64,000 bases of DNA, from assembly GCF_003752365.1 (NCBI RefSeq), contig NZ_RJUO01000005.1, positions 62,001 through 126,000 of the forward strand. The letters are read 5' to 3'. The notes under the pieces were generated by a model. The model was not told where the DNA came from. It did not search any database and saw only the letters and a program-made list of their open reading frames with translations. The translations under genes and the position numbers were made by a program. Of the stretch, positions 26,074-34,602 are shown piece by piece (position 1 is the first letter of the stretch; every line of letters begins with the position of its first letter). The stretch is from Frondihabitans sp. PhB188 (lineage in GTDB: Bacteria > Actinomycetota > Actinomycetes > Actinomycetales > Microbacteriaceae).

Positions 26074-26826
26074 ATGACGAACATCGACTTCTCCGGGCTC
26101 ACTGCCCTCGTGACCGGCGGCACCAGCGGGATCGGCCGCGAGGTCGCGCTCCAGCTCGGCGCAGGCGGGGCCCACGTCGTCGTGACCGGCCGCAGCGCCG
26201 AGCGAGGCGCCGCGACCGTCGATGCGATCGTCGCAGCCGGTGGCGCTGCCGACTTCGTGGCGGTCGATCTCGCCGACGCCGCCGCGGTGACGCACCTCGC
26301 CGCGGAGGCGCTCCGCATCGGGGGCGGACGCGTCGACGTCCTCGTCAACAACGCCGGCCTCTTTCCCTTCGGCGCCACGGCCGACGCCGACACCGAGATG
26401 TTCGACTCCGTCATGGCGGTCAACGTCCGAGCGCCCTTCACGCTGGTCGGGGCGCTCGCCCCCGGGATGGCCGAGCGAGGTCACGGCGCGATCGTCAACG
26501 TGACGACGATGGTGGCCGCGTTCGGCATGAGCGGCATGTCTCTCTACGGCTCGTCGAAGGCGGCGCTCCAGCTGCTGACGAAGGCGTGGGCGGCCGAGTT
26601 CGGGGCCTCGGGCGTCCGCGTCAACGCCGTCAGCCCCGGCCCGACGCGCACCGAGGGGACCGAGGTCATGGGTGAGAGCCTCGACGCGCTCGCCGCGACC
26701 ACGCCCGCCGGCCGGCCGAGCACGCCCGCCGAGGTGGCCGCGGGCATCGTCTTCCTCGCCTCGGCGGCGGCATCGAACATCCACGGCGTGATCCTGCCCG
26801 TCGACGGCGGGCGTCTCGCCGTCTGA
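26074..26826 (+). CDS. Short-chain dehydrogenase/reductase (SDR)
   Basis: 250 aa, classical SDR. Cofactor motif TGGTSGIG (residues 14-21), NNAG (92-95), catalytic Y158 and K162 in YGSSK, and SPGPTRTEGTE after the active site; it ends PVDGGRLAV. The position of the catalytic serine, 13 residues before Y158, is T145 here. R40 after strand 2 (VVTGRSAE) suggests NADP(H) preference. Probably detoxifies or interconverts a carbonyl compound under control of the divergent TetR. Confidence 0.9.
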   Translation: MTNIDFSGLTALVTGGTSGIGREVALQLGAGGAHVVVTGRSAERGAATVDAIVAAGGAADFVAVDLADAAAVTHLAAEALRIGGGRVDVLVNNAGLFPFGATADADTEMFDSVMAVNVRAPFTLVGALAPGMAERGHGAIVNVTTMVAAFGMSGMSLYGSSKAALQLLTKAWAAEFGASGVRVNAVSPGPTRTEGTEVMGESLDALAATTPAGRPSTPAEVAAGIVFLASAAASNIHGVILPVDGGRLAV

Positions 26827-26904
26827 GACTCGGGGCGCCGGAGCTCGCGGCCGAGCGGCTGGGAGTTCCGGCGCGACGGCCGGGCGGCGCGTAGCGTCCC
26901 GTCT

Positions 26905-27111
26905 ATGAGCACCGACGACCAGACCACGCCCCTCATGGACGGCAGCGACGACGCGACGAACGACGAGAAGCTCGCCGGGCTGATCGAGCAGGTCGACAAC
27001 GACCACGGCGACGAGGGCGCCGGGGCGATGGCCGACCACCTGCGCGACCGGATGGAAGAGACGAAGGTCGACCCGGAGAGCACCGACGATCCGGCGCTCG
27101 GGGCGGAGTAG
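26905..27111 (+). CDS. Small acidic hypothetical protein
   Basis: 68 aa, about a third Asp/Glu, predicted largely disordered with a short helix MADHLRDRMEET. No family recognised. Followed after 3 bp by another small gene, so the two are probably one transcript. Confidence 0.6.
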   Translation: MSTDDQTTPLMDGSDDATNDEKLAGLIEQVDNDHGDEGAGAMADHLRDRMEETKVDPESTDDPALGAE

Positions 27112-27114
27112 GCG

Positions 27115-27351
27115 ATGGCCGACCTGGACTCGGTCCGCTGGAACGACGAAGCTCGCGGCAAGATCCTCTCGGATGCCGATGGCGTTCTTCGCGATGCCGT
27201 AGCCGACGTCGCGCGCGACTATGCCGGAGACGGCTGGGAGGCCGCATTCCAGTCGCTCAACGAGCGTCTCAAGACACGCTTCATCGACTACGAGCCGGGC
27301 CCCGACGTGCGCAAGTTCGCCGAGATGATCGCGGCGGGCGACTTCGCCTGA
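27115..27351 (+). CDS. Small hypothetical protein
   Basis: 78 aa, helical, with DGVLRDAVADVARDYAGDGWEAAFQSLNERLK and a C-terminal GPDVRKFAEMIAAGDFA. GGAG within the previous gene's last codons serves as ribosome binding site. Conserved-looking but not recognised; cytoplasmic. Confidence 0.65.
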   Translation: MADLDSVRWNDEARGKILSDADGVLRDAVADVARDYAGDGWEAAFQSLNERLKTRFIDYEPGPDVRKFAEMIAAGDFA

Positions 27352-27418
27352 GCTGCCAGCCGGCCAGGCGAGCGTCGATGGCGGCCCACCACTTGTGAGC
27401 CCCCATCGACGTCCACGC

Positions 27419-27676
27419 TCAGACGAGCGGGCCGTCGTCTTCCGTGCTGCGCCGCGTGACCCGCTCGCCCGAGACGGAGTCGACGCCCGTTCGCGAGGTC
27501 GACACGACGCGACGGCGGCGGGTCGCCAACACGATGCCGAGGATCACGCCGAACGCACCGGCGGCCATGAGGATGTAGCCGATCAGGTGAATGTCGACGC
27601 CCGCGACCTGGAAGTTGAGGGCAAACGCCAGGATGGCGCCGATGACGAGCAGGAAGATGCCTCCGCCGATACTCAT
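27419..27676 (-). CDS. DUF6458-family membrane protein
   Basis: 85 aa. MSIGGGIFLLVIGAILAFAL opens the first helix, followed by the conserved VDIHLIGYILMAAG and a second helix, then a basic RRRR and acidic tail. This is the two-helix DUF6458 layout found widely in Actinomycetota. Function unknown. Confidence 0.85.
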   Translation of the reverse strand: MSIGGGIFLLVIGAILAFALNFQVAGVDIHLIGYILMAAGAFGVILGIVLATRRRRVVSTSRTGVDSVSGERVTRRSTEDDGPLV

Positions 27677-27757
27677 GGTCAGTCCTTTCGTCGTCCGTGT
27701 GTGTGGCTTGTGAAGCGTAGCGGCAGAGCACCGCGGGCGCCGGGTGCGAGGCCGCTT

Positions 27758-28735
27758 TCAGTCGCGCGGCACGCGCACCGTCAGGCCGCCCGGCTTGACC
27801 GTCGTCCGGAAGCCGACCGCCTTGCCGAACTCGTCGCCGTCGATCTCGATGTCTTCGGGCCCGCGGAGCTTCACCGTGACCGACTTGGCCTTGACGTAGC
27901 GGAGCGCCTCGTCTTCCCGGCCCTTGAGCTTGTCGGCGAACGGCAGTCGCCGGACCACGCCGTTCTCCCAGAACACCTTGTACAGGATCTGCAGCCACCC
28001 GAGGAAGCTCTCCGGTCGCAGGAGCAGGATGTCGAACACCCCGTCGTCGATGGCGGCGTCCGGCAGCAGGAGGATGTTCGCGGGGAGGGCTCCGCAGTTG
28101 CCGATGATGATCGTGTTCGCGCGCATGGTGCGGGCGGGCTTGCCGTCGAAGCTGTAGCGGAACTCGAGGTGGTTCTTCTCCCGCAGAGTGGTGACGAGGG
28201 CTTTGGCGTACGCGAGCCACCCCACCCTCTTCTTGAGGTCGGCGTCGGTGTTGGCGAGCATCCGCGCGTCGACGCCGAGACCTGCCATCACCACGTAGAC
28301 GTGCTTGGTGACGCTGTCGTCGTCGCGCCGGATGTCGATCAGGCCCAGGTCGATGGCGCGGTCGTCGCCGGCGAATGCAGTGTGGAGAGCGTTGTCGAGA
28401 TCTTCGAGGGTCAGCTTGAGGTTGCGGGCCAGGAGGTTGCCGGTGCCGGACGGCAGAAGCGCCAGCGAGGCCGACGAGTCGTGCATGCCCTCGGCCACGG
28501 CGCGCACCGTCCCGTCTCCCCCGGCCGCGATGATCATCGTGGCTCCTGCGGCGAGCGCCTCGGCTGCAGGGCCCTGGCCGGCGTCCTCCTCGGAGGTCTC
28601 GAACCAGAGCGTGCTCGGCCAGCCGGCTTCCTTCTCGGCGACGGCGACGGCCTGCCGAACGGCCTCGACGTCGATCTTGATCGGGTTGTACACGACCGCG
28701 GCCTGACGGGCAGGGGCGGAGGGAGGGGTCGTCAT
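27758..28735 (-). CDS. Diacylglycerol kinase catalytic-domain lipid kinase
   Basis: 325 aa. DAGK catalytic domain with VVYNPIK at the start, the nucleotide-binding IIAAGGDGTVRAVAEG (GGDGT, about residues 70-75) and LLPSGTGNLLARNL. The C-terminal beta domain has DIEIDGDEFG. Family members phosphorylate diacylglycerol, sphingoid bases or undecaprenol-like lipids at the membrane face. Normal length for a YegS/DagK-type protein. Confidence 0.9.
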   Translation of the reverse strand: MTTPPSAPARQAAVVYNPIKIDVEAVRQAVAVAEKEAGWPSTLWFETSEEDAGQGPAAEALAAGATMIIAAGGDGTVRAVAEGMHDSSASLALLPSGTGNLLARNLKLTLEDLDNALHTAFAGDDRAIDLGLIDIRRDDDSVTKHVYVVMAGLGVDARMLANTDADLKKRVGWLAYAKALVTTLREKNHLEFRYSFDGKPARTMRANTIIIGNCGALPANILLLPDAAIDDGVFDILLLRPESFLGWLQILYKVFWENGVVRRLPFADKLKGREDEALRYVKAKSVTVKLRGPEDIEIDGDEFGKAVGFRTTVKPGGLTVRVPRD

Positions 28736-28778
28736 GCGCTCACCGTACCGGGTGGCTCCTCAGTGCTGTGCCCCACCG

Positions 28779-29510
28779 TCACCCGCAGTACTCGGACGGC
28801 GGGATGCCGCTGTCGGCGAGGATGATCCCGACCACCTCGTCGTGCTCGCCGACGCTGAAGTCGATCCAGCGGCCGTTCTCTCCGCTGAGCCCGTAGTACG
28901 TGGTGATGTCGCCGTAGGCGCCCGTCTTCGGGATGCCCGGATAGGCGGACTTCAGTGCCGCGGCGGTCGACCCGATGCCGATGCCGGCCTCCGTCTTCGG
29001 CGATGCGGCGATGACCGTCGAGCTGACCGGCTGCGAGTTGTCGCCCGAGACCGCCACCAGGGTCGTGACGTCGGGATTCGCCCGCAGGAACGTGGTGGCG
29101 AACTGGGGGGTGCCCTTGCCGTAGAAGAAGTCGGCGGGACACGTGCCGCCCTGCCCGAGCTCCTGATTCTCCGACCCGGTGTACCCGAGGCCCGTCATGA
29201 CCTTCGCCTCGGCCTTCTGGTCGCCGCCGATCGTGAGTGGTCCGACGCGGGTGAACGTGATGGGCCACGTCGACGTGTCGTCGGCGGTGAACGAGCCCGT
29301 CGGCGTCGGGGTGCTCGCCTCGGTCGGGGCGGCTGTCGGGGCCGGAGCCTCGGTGGCGGTGGCGCTCGGCGACTCGATGGTCGGCGCCTCGGTGCTCGGC
29401 CCGGCGGCGGTGGGGCCGGTGGAGCAGGCGGTGAGGAGCGCGGCCGCGACGGCTGCCGCGACCATGGCGGCCGCGATCCTGCGCCCGCTGTGATGAGTGG
29501 TGTCGTTCAC
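28779..29510 (-). CDS. Putative lipoprotein with PT-rich linker
   Basis: 243 aa. Lipoprotein signal: basic SGRR, hydrophobic run, then lipobox LLTAC at residues 25-29. Residues 30-75 are a Pro/Thr/Ala/Ser linker typical of wall-spanning tethers. The C-terminal domain (about 80-243) contains FTRVGPLTIGGDQ and a Cys near the end (EYCG) that could pair with the one in GGTCPADFFYG. No enzyme family recognised; likely anchored outside the membrane. Confidence 0.75.
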   Translation of the reverse strand: MNDTTHHSGRRIAAAMVAAAVAAALLTACSTGPTAAGPSTEAPTIESPSATATEAPAPTAAPTEASTPTPTGSFTADDTSTWPITFTRVGPLTIGGDQKAEAKVMTGLGYTGSENQELGQGGTCPADFFYGKGTPQFATTFLRANPDVTTLVAVSGDNSQPVSSTVIAASPKTEAGIGIGSTAAALKSAYPGIPKTGAYGDITTYYGLSGENGRWIDFSVGEHDEVVGIILADSGIPPSEYCG

Positions 29511-29578
29511 GGAATCTCCCTGCGTCGAGTGTGGTCCTAGTCAGTGATGTCCGCAGCGGGCAAAAGGTTTCACCCGGT

Positions 29579-30802
29579 TCAGCGTCGACTGCGGAGCGAT
29601 CCCGCGGCGGCGAAGGCCACAGCCAGCAGCACGGCGACGAGCCAGAACGAGTCGAGCAGGCCGATGGCCTCGGACAGCCCGCCGATGACGGGCGGCCCCG
29701 CGAGGTTGGCGAGGTAGCCGACCGAGGCGACGGCGCTGACCCGCGCGGCGGCGTTGGGCCCGCTCTCGGCCGCGGCCGACATGCCGAGCGGGAAGCCCAT
29801 CGACACGCCGAATCCCCAGAGCACGACCCCGACGAGCACGACCCAGACCGGCCCGCCGAGGATGAACACCGCCAGCCCGACGACGCCGATCGCCGTCGTC
29901 AGGCGGATCGTGCGGACGCGGCCGATCCGATCCACGACGGGCCCTCCCGCCACGCGCGCCGCCGTCTCGGAGATCGCGAACACGGTGAAGAACAGTGCGG
30001 CGACGGTCTCGGTCTGCCCGTGTCCGTCGCGGGCGGAGAGCGACAGCCAGCTGTTCGCCGTGCCCTCTCCGAGCTCCGCACCGAGCATGACGACACCGAT
30101 CAGCAGGAGTCGCGGGTCGAGCAGCCGACGGGCGGACTGCCCCAGACGCACCCGCCACGGCACGCCGTCCGCTCCCCCGACCTCGGCTGCCTCGCCCTCC
30201 TCGGCGGGCGGCAGCCGCAGGTACGCCGTCGCCCCGAGGCCGACGACGGCGATCAGGGCGGCTTCGGCCAGGAACTGCCACGCGAACCCGACGCCGAGCG
30301 CGGCTGCCCCGGCGCCGATCCCGGACCCGATCACGGCCCCCGCCGACCAGGCGGCGTGGAGCAGGGGCATCAGCGTCCGGCCGGCGGCCGTCTCGACGGC
30401 GGCACCCTGAACGTTGATCAGCACGTCGAAGGAGCCGACCGCCAGCCCGACGACCACGAAGCCGACCACCGTGGCCGGCACGGACGCGGCGACCCCTGCG
30501 CCCAGCCCCACGAGGGCGATGCCGACGCCGATGAGCACCGCGGCCCCGCCGATGGCGCGGCGCGGACCGAAGCGGGCGAGTGCGTGCGCCGCGAGCGACA
30601 GCCCCGTGACGGAGCCGACGGTGACGCCGGCCAGGGCGATCCCGATGAGGCCGTCGCCGATGCCGAGGGAGTCGCGGATGCTCGGCAGCCGGGGGCCCCA
30701 GGTCGACAGCGCGATCCCGCCCAGCGCGAAGAGCACCATGACGGCGTTGCGCCACGACGTCGTGGTCGACGCCGGGGCGAGACGGGCTGAGCGGTTCGTC
30801 AT
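29579..30802 (-). CDS. MFS transporter of the fusion-reductase operon
   Basis: 407 aa, 12 transmembrane segments. ALSTWGPRLPSIRDSLG at helix 1 and the later GVSMGFPLGMSAAA resemble the YbjJ-like sugar/metabolite MFS group. MFS motif A equivalent is AHALARFGPRRAIGGA. Its ATG overlaps the LacI stop by ATGA, and the LacI gene follows the Gfo/Idh-AKR fusion by 21 bp, so this is the third gene of one operon and probably carries the substrate or product of that enzyme. Confidence 0.86.
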   Translation of the reverse strand: MTNRSARLAPASTTTSWRNAVMVLFALGGIALSTWGPRLPSIRDSLGIGDGLIGIALAGVTVGSVTGLSLAAHALARFGPRRAIGGAAVLIGVGIALVGLGAGVAASVPATVVGFVVVGLAVGSFDVLINVQGAAVETAAGRTLMPLLHAAWSAGAVIGSGIGAGAAALGVGFAWQFLAEAALIAVVGLGATAYLRLPPAEEGEAAEVGGADGVPWRVRLGQSARRLLDPRLLLIGVVMLGAELGEGTANSWLSLSARDGHGQTETVAALFFTVFAISETAARVAGGPVVDRIGRVRTIRLTTAIGVVGLAVFILGGPVWVVLVGVVLWGFGVSMGFPLGMSAAAESGPNAAARVSAVASVGYLANLAGPPVIGGLSEAIGLLDSFWLVAVLLAVAFAAAGSLRSRR

Positions 30803-31818
30803 GCGGACTCCCGGAGCGTGAGCGTCAGCGGCACGCTGATGTCGTGCGACGGGTCGTCGCGATGGGTGTGGTCGCCGAGCGCGTCGTGCAGGAGGCCCAG
30901 AGCCTCGCGCGCCAGGCGGGTCGTGTCGATCGCCAGCGTCGTGAGCTCGGGCGTGACCGCTCGGCCCACGGCGAGGCCGTCGATGCCGATGACGGCGACG
31001 TCGCCGGGAACGGCACACCCGGCTTCGGCGAGCGCCTTCAACGCGCCGATCGCCATGATGTCGTTGTACGCCACTAGCGCGTCGACGTCGGGCCAGGCGG
31101 CCAGGATCTCGCGCGCCGCCCGCAGCCCGCCGTCCATCGACTCGTCGCCGGCGTAGGAGGGCCGGCTCTCCCCCTCGAGTCCCCTCGACGCGACGTGCCG
31201 ACGGTACAGCTCGAGTCGGTCGCCGGAGCCCTCGGTCGAATCGACGAACGCGATGCGCGTGCGCCCCGACACCGCCAGGTGGTCGATACCCTGGCCGATG
31301 GCCGTCGCGAGGTCGAGCACGACCCGCGCGTCCAGGCGCGGGTGCGCCGGCCCGTCGAGCATGACCAGCGGCATCCGGAGCCCGGTGCCGCTGAGGACGT
31401 CGTCGGGCAGCAGCGACATCGTGTCGTTCCGGCATCCGGTCAGGACGACCGCGTCGACGCCCTGGGTCATCGACGCCAGCTGCGCGCGTCCCTTGACCGG
31501 GTCGCTCCCCACGTCGCACAGGAGCAGGCTCCAGTCGCGCTCGGCAGCCTGCCTCGACAGGGCCGAGGCCAGCTCGGCGAAGTACGGGTTGCTGAGGTCG
31601 TCGACCACGAAGCCGACCGTCGTCAGGCGCCCCTGGACCAGCCCCTGGGCCGCCCGATTGGGACGGTAGTTGAGGCTGCGCGCCGCCGCGACGACGCGCT
31701 CGCGGGTCGCCGGCGAGATGTCGGCGAGACCGTTCAGGGCGCGGGTGACCGTCTGCCGGGACACCCCGGCGAGCTCGGCCACGTCGATGATCGTGGCGCG
31801 TGGGGGCACGGAGCTCAT
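30799..31818 (-). CDS. LacI-family regulator of the fusion-reductase operon
   Basis: 339 aa. HTH: ATIIDVAELAGVSRQTVTRALNG (residues 8-30), hinge NYRPNRAAQGLV, then the sugar-binding sensor domain (VDDLSNPYFAELASAL, VIGIDGLAVGRAVTPELTTLAID). Unusually for LacI proteins it is the middle gene of the operon it probably controls, acting at the palindrome 33902-33917. Confidence 0.92.
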   Translation of the reverse strand: MSSVPPRATIIDVAELAGVSRQTVTRALNGLADISPATRERVVAAARSLNYRPNRAAQGLVQGRLTTVGFVVDDLSNPYFAELASALSRQAAERDWSLLLCDVGSDPVKGRAQLASMTQGVDAVVLTGCRNDTMSLLPDDVLSGTGLRMPLVMLDGPAHPRLDARVVLDLATAIGQGIDHLAVSGRTRIAFVDSTEGSGDRLELYRRHVASRGLEGESRPSYAGDESMDGGLRAAREILAAWPDVDALVAYNDIMAIGALKALAEAGCAVPGDVAVIGIDGLAVGRAVTPELTTLAIDTTRLAREALGLLHDALGDHTHRDDPSHDISVPLTLTLRESA

Positions 31819-31839
31819 ACGCGGGCCGCTACTTTTCCG

Positions 31840-33873
31840 TCACCGGAGGTCCAGCCAGGCGACCTGCTCCGGGGTCAGCTCGACGCCGAGACCGCGCATC
31901 GACGAGCGCGCTTCGGCGATGGTGCGCGGCCCGAAGAGCGGGAACGTCGGGAACGGCTGGTGCAGCACGAAGGCGAGGGCGATCGCGGTCGCCGCCACGC
32001 CGTGCTCGGCGCCGAGCTGCTCGGCCCGGCGCAGGCGCTCGAAGTTGTCGTCGCTGTAGTAGCAGCGGACGAGCTCGGCGTCGGTGAGGTCGTCGGGGCG
32101 CGCGCGGCCGGTGAAGAAGCCGCGGGCCTGCGACGACCAGGGCAGCAGCGGGATCTGGCGCTCTTCGAGCCACCGCTTCGACTCCGGATCGGTGACGTGC
32201 TTGCACCCGGCCCACGGGACGTCGTATGCCTCGGCGAGTCCGAAGTGGTTCGAGAGCACCGAGAACTCGGCGCGGCCGTTGGCCCGGGCGTAGGCGTTGG
32301 CCTCGTCCACGCGAGCCGGCGTCCAGTTCGAGCCGCCGTACACGTGGATCCGCCCGGCCGCGCGGTGCTCGTCGAGCACGTCGACGAACTCACCCACGGG
32401 CACCTCGGTGTTGTCCCTGTGCATCATGTAGATGTCGGCGTACCCGGTGCCCTGACGCTCGAGGCTCTCGAGCAGCTGCCGGCTCAGCGACTCCGGATCG
32501 CAGTAGGGCGTGTGGGCGCCCTTGGTGATGACCACGAGGTCCTCGCGGATACCGCGGTTCGCGATCCACCGCCCGAGCCGCTCCTCCATCTCGCCGTGGC
32601 CGTAGAGCCAGCCGGTGTCGAAGGTGTTGCCGCCCTGGCTGACGAAGTGGTCGAAGATCGCCGACGCGTGCGCCAGGTTCTCCTGGTTGTCGACGCCCAT
32701 GATCAGCCGCGACACCCTCTTGCCGACGCCGTCGATCTCGCCGTAGACCATCGGCGCGTCGGGCGACACCGCGAGCGGCGCCCCGGTGACGGGAGGGATG
32801 GACACGTCTTCCCGTTCGAACGGGTAGCGGAGCGAGATCGCCTCCCGCCACTGGTCGAGGACGCGGGCCGTGCCGACGCTGTCGTCGAGGCCGCTCTCGA
32901 GGGTCTCGCCGCTGCCGTCCCGCAGCGCGGCGATGGTGGCGGCGGCCTCCAGCCCGTACGGCTGCGCGCCGGAGAACGAGAGCGAGCGGGTCTCGCCGTC
33001 GACCGTGCGCACGGTCATCTCGGGCTGCTCGCCGAGCGTCCACGGGTCGGTGAGCACGATGCTTCCGAGCGACCCGGTGATCGTGACCGCGTTGGCGTCG
33101 TCGACGCGGACGCCGCAGCGCACCGTCGCCGTGACGCCGTCGCCGAACTCGAGCTGAGCGACCGTCCACTCGTCGACGCCGGTCGGCCCGAGCGCGCCCT
33201 TGGCTGTGACGGCGAGCGGCTCGGCGAACGCACGGCCCCGCGCGGCGCCCACGACCGCGCGGGCCATGGAGACGGGATAGCCGCCCACGTCGAGGATCCC
33301 GCCGCCGGCGGTCTCGACGTCGAACAGGCGGCCCTCGCGCACGGCCACCGCGAACGAGAACGCGGCGTCGATGTGCACGAGCTCGCCGATCGCCCCCTCG
33401 CGCACGAGGTCGAGGAGGGCGCGGGTCTGCGGGTGGAAGCGGTACATGTACGCCTCGACGAGGGTCGCCCCCGCCTGCCTGGCCTCGTCGGCGACGACCA
33501 TCGTCGTTCCCGCGTTGGGCGTGAGGGGCTTCTCGCAGAGCACCGCCTTGCCGGCCGCGATCGCGTCGAGCACCAGGCGCGCGTGACCGGTGTGGACCGT
33601 GGCCACGTAGACGGCGTCGATGCTCGGGTCGGCGAGGATCTCGGCGTAGGTCCCTGTCCGCACGGCGTCGCCGCCGGAGCCGTCAGGGCCATCGGAGCCG
33701 CCGGGCCCGGCTCCGTGCTCGACGGCGAACGCCGCGAGGCCGGCCGCGCGCCCCTCGTCCGTGCTGCCGACCGCCGCGAGCACACCGCCCGACGAGGGAA
33801 GCTGCGAGACGAAGCGGCGCGCGATCGATCCGGCGCCGAGCACTGCCCAGCGGGCCGTCGTAGGAGAGGTCAT
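31840..33873 (-). CDS. Gfo/Idh/MocA dehydrogenase - aldo/keto reductase fusion
   Basis: 677 aa from the ATG at 33873, preceded by GAGGAAGAAG. Residues about 1-340 are a complete Gfo/Idh/MocA oxidoreductase: AVLGAGSIARRF Rossmann start, AVLCEKPLTPNAG and the C-terminal EAYMYRFHPQT plus GGGILDVGGYPV. Residues about 370-677 are a complete aldo/keto reductase: NTFDTGWLYGHGEMEERLG (Asp and Tyr of the tetrad), VVITKGA (Lys) and YMMHRDN (His). Together they suggest a two-step oxidation/reduction of one sugar without releasing the intermediate. A Gly/Asp/Ser insert (GGSDGPDGSGG) lies in the first domain. Confidence 0.9.
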   Translation of the reverse strand: MTSPTTARWAVLGAGSIARRFVSQLPSSGGVLAAVGSTDEGRAAGLAAFAVEHGAGPGGSDGPDGSGGDAVRTGTYAEILADPSIDAVYVATVHTGHARLVLDAIAAGKAVLCEKPLTPNAGTTMVVADEARQAGATLVEAYMYRFHPQTRALLDLVREGAIGELVHIDAAFSFAVAVREGRLFDVETAGGGILDVGGYPVSMARAVVGAARGRAFAEPLAVTAKGALGPTGVDEWTVAQLEFGDGVTATVRCGVRVDDANAVTITGSLGSIVLTDPWTLGEQPEMTVRTVDGETRSLSFSGAQPYGLEAAATIAALRDGSGETLESGLDDSVGTARVLDQWREAISLRYPFEREDVSIPPVTGAPLAVSPDAPMVYGEIDGVGKRVSRLIMGVDNQENLAHASAIFDHFVSQGGNTFDTGWLYGHGEMEERLGRWIANRGIREDLVVITKGAHTPYCDPESLSRQLLESLERQGTGYADIYMMHRDNTEVPVGEFVDVLDEHRAAGRIHVYGGSNWTPARVDEANAYARANGRAEFSVLSNHFGLAEAYDVPWAGCKHVTDPESKRWLEERQIPLLPWSSQARGFFTGRARPDDLTDAELVRCYYSDDNFERLRRAEQLGAEHGVAATAIALAFVLHQPFPTFPLFGPRTIAEARSSMRGLGVELTPEQVAWLDLR

Positions 33874-33901
33874 CGGTCTTCTTCCTCGGTGAAGTGAGCG
33901 A

Positions 33902-33917
33902 CCGTGAACGTTCACGG
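33902..33917. promoter_or_regulatory. LacI operator palindrome CCGTGAACGTTCACGG
   Basis: A perfect 16-bp palindrome 28 bp upstream of the fusion gene. On the reverse strand TTGATA lies 17 bp before AACGTT in its centre, so the site would overlap the -10 region. Strong candidate operator for the LacI protein encoded second in the operon. Confidence 0.7.
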
Positions 33918-33969
33918 CCACGCACACGCTATCAAGATCCGGTGCGTCACGCACCTGCTCGAGAGAGCG

Positions 33970-34602
33970 TCAGAGTAGCCCGAGCTCCATCGCCAGCGTC
34001 ACAGCACGGGTCCGGTCGCTCACCCCGAGCTTCTCGAAGACGTGGATCAGGTGCGTCTTCACGGTGGCCTCGCTGACGAACAGCTCGCCGGCGACGGACC
34101 GGTTGCTGTGGCCCGAGGCGACCAGCGCGAGCACCTGCCGCTCGCGCGCGGTGAGCGCCGGCGTCGCGGCCTGCGCTCCGGCCGGCGCGGCGACGCGACG
34201 CACGAGCATGGCAGCGATCGAGGGCGCCAGCGCGACCTCTCCCCGCGCGGCCGAGCGGACGCCGGCCAGCAGCTCGTCTTCCGGAGACGCCTTGAGCAGG
34301 TAGCCGACGGCGCCTGCCTCGATAGCGGTCAGGATCTGCTCGTCGGTCTCGTAGGTCGTGAGCACGACGACGCGCACGGCGGGGTCGCGGGCGATGATCT
34401 CCGCCGTCGCCCGGTCGCCCGAGAGCACCGGCATGCGGAGGTCCATCAGCACCAGGTCCGGCTGGAGCGCGGCTGCGAGGTCCACCGCCTCCCGCCCGTC
34501 GCCCGCCACTCCGACGACATCCACGTCGTCGGTCGCGGCGAGCAGCGCGACGATGCCGCTTCGCACGATCGGATGGTCGTCCGCGACGATGACACGGATC
34601 AC
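33970..34602 (-). CDS. NarL/LuxR-family response regulator
   Basis: 210 aa. Receiver domain with acidic pair ADDHP, phosphorylation site D54 in DLVLMDLRMP and the lysine in YLLKA. The C-terminal LuxR-type HTH is LTARERQVLALVASGHSNRSVAGELFVSEATVKTHLIHVFEKLGV (about residues 148-192). Its ATG overlaps the kinase stop (ATGA). Last gene of an ABC-exporter/two-component operon; probably activates that operon. Confidence 0.95.
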   Translation of the reverse strand: MIRVIVADDHPIVRSGIVALLAATDDVDVVGVAGDGREAVDLAAALQPDLVLMDLRMPVLSGDRATAEIIARDPAVRVVVLTTYETDEQILTAIEAGAVGYLLKASPEDELLAGVRSAARGEVALAPSIAAMLVRRVAAPAGAQAATPALTARERQVLALVASGHSNRSVAGELFVSEATVKTHLIHVFEKLGVSDRTRAVTLAMELGLL

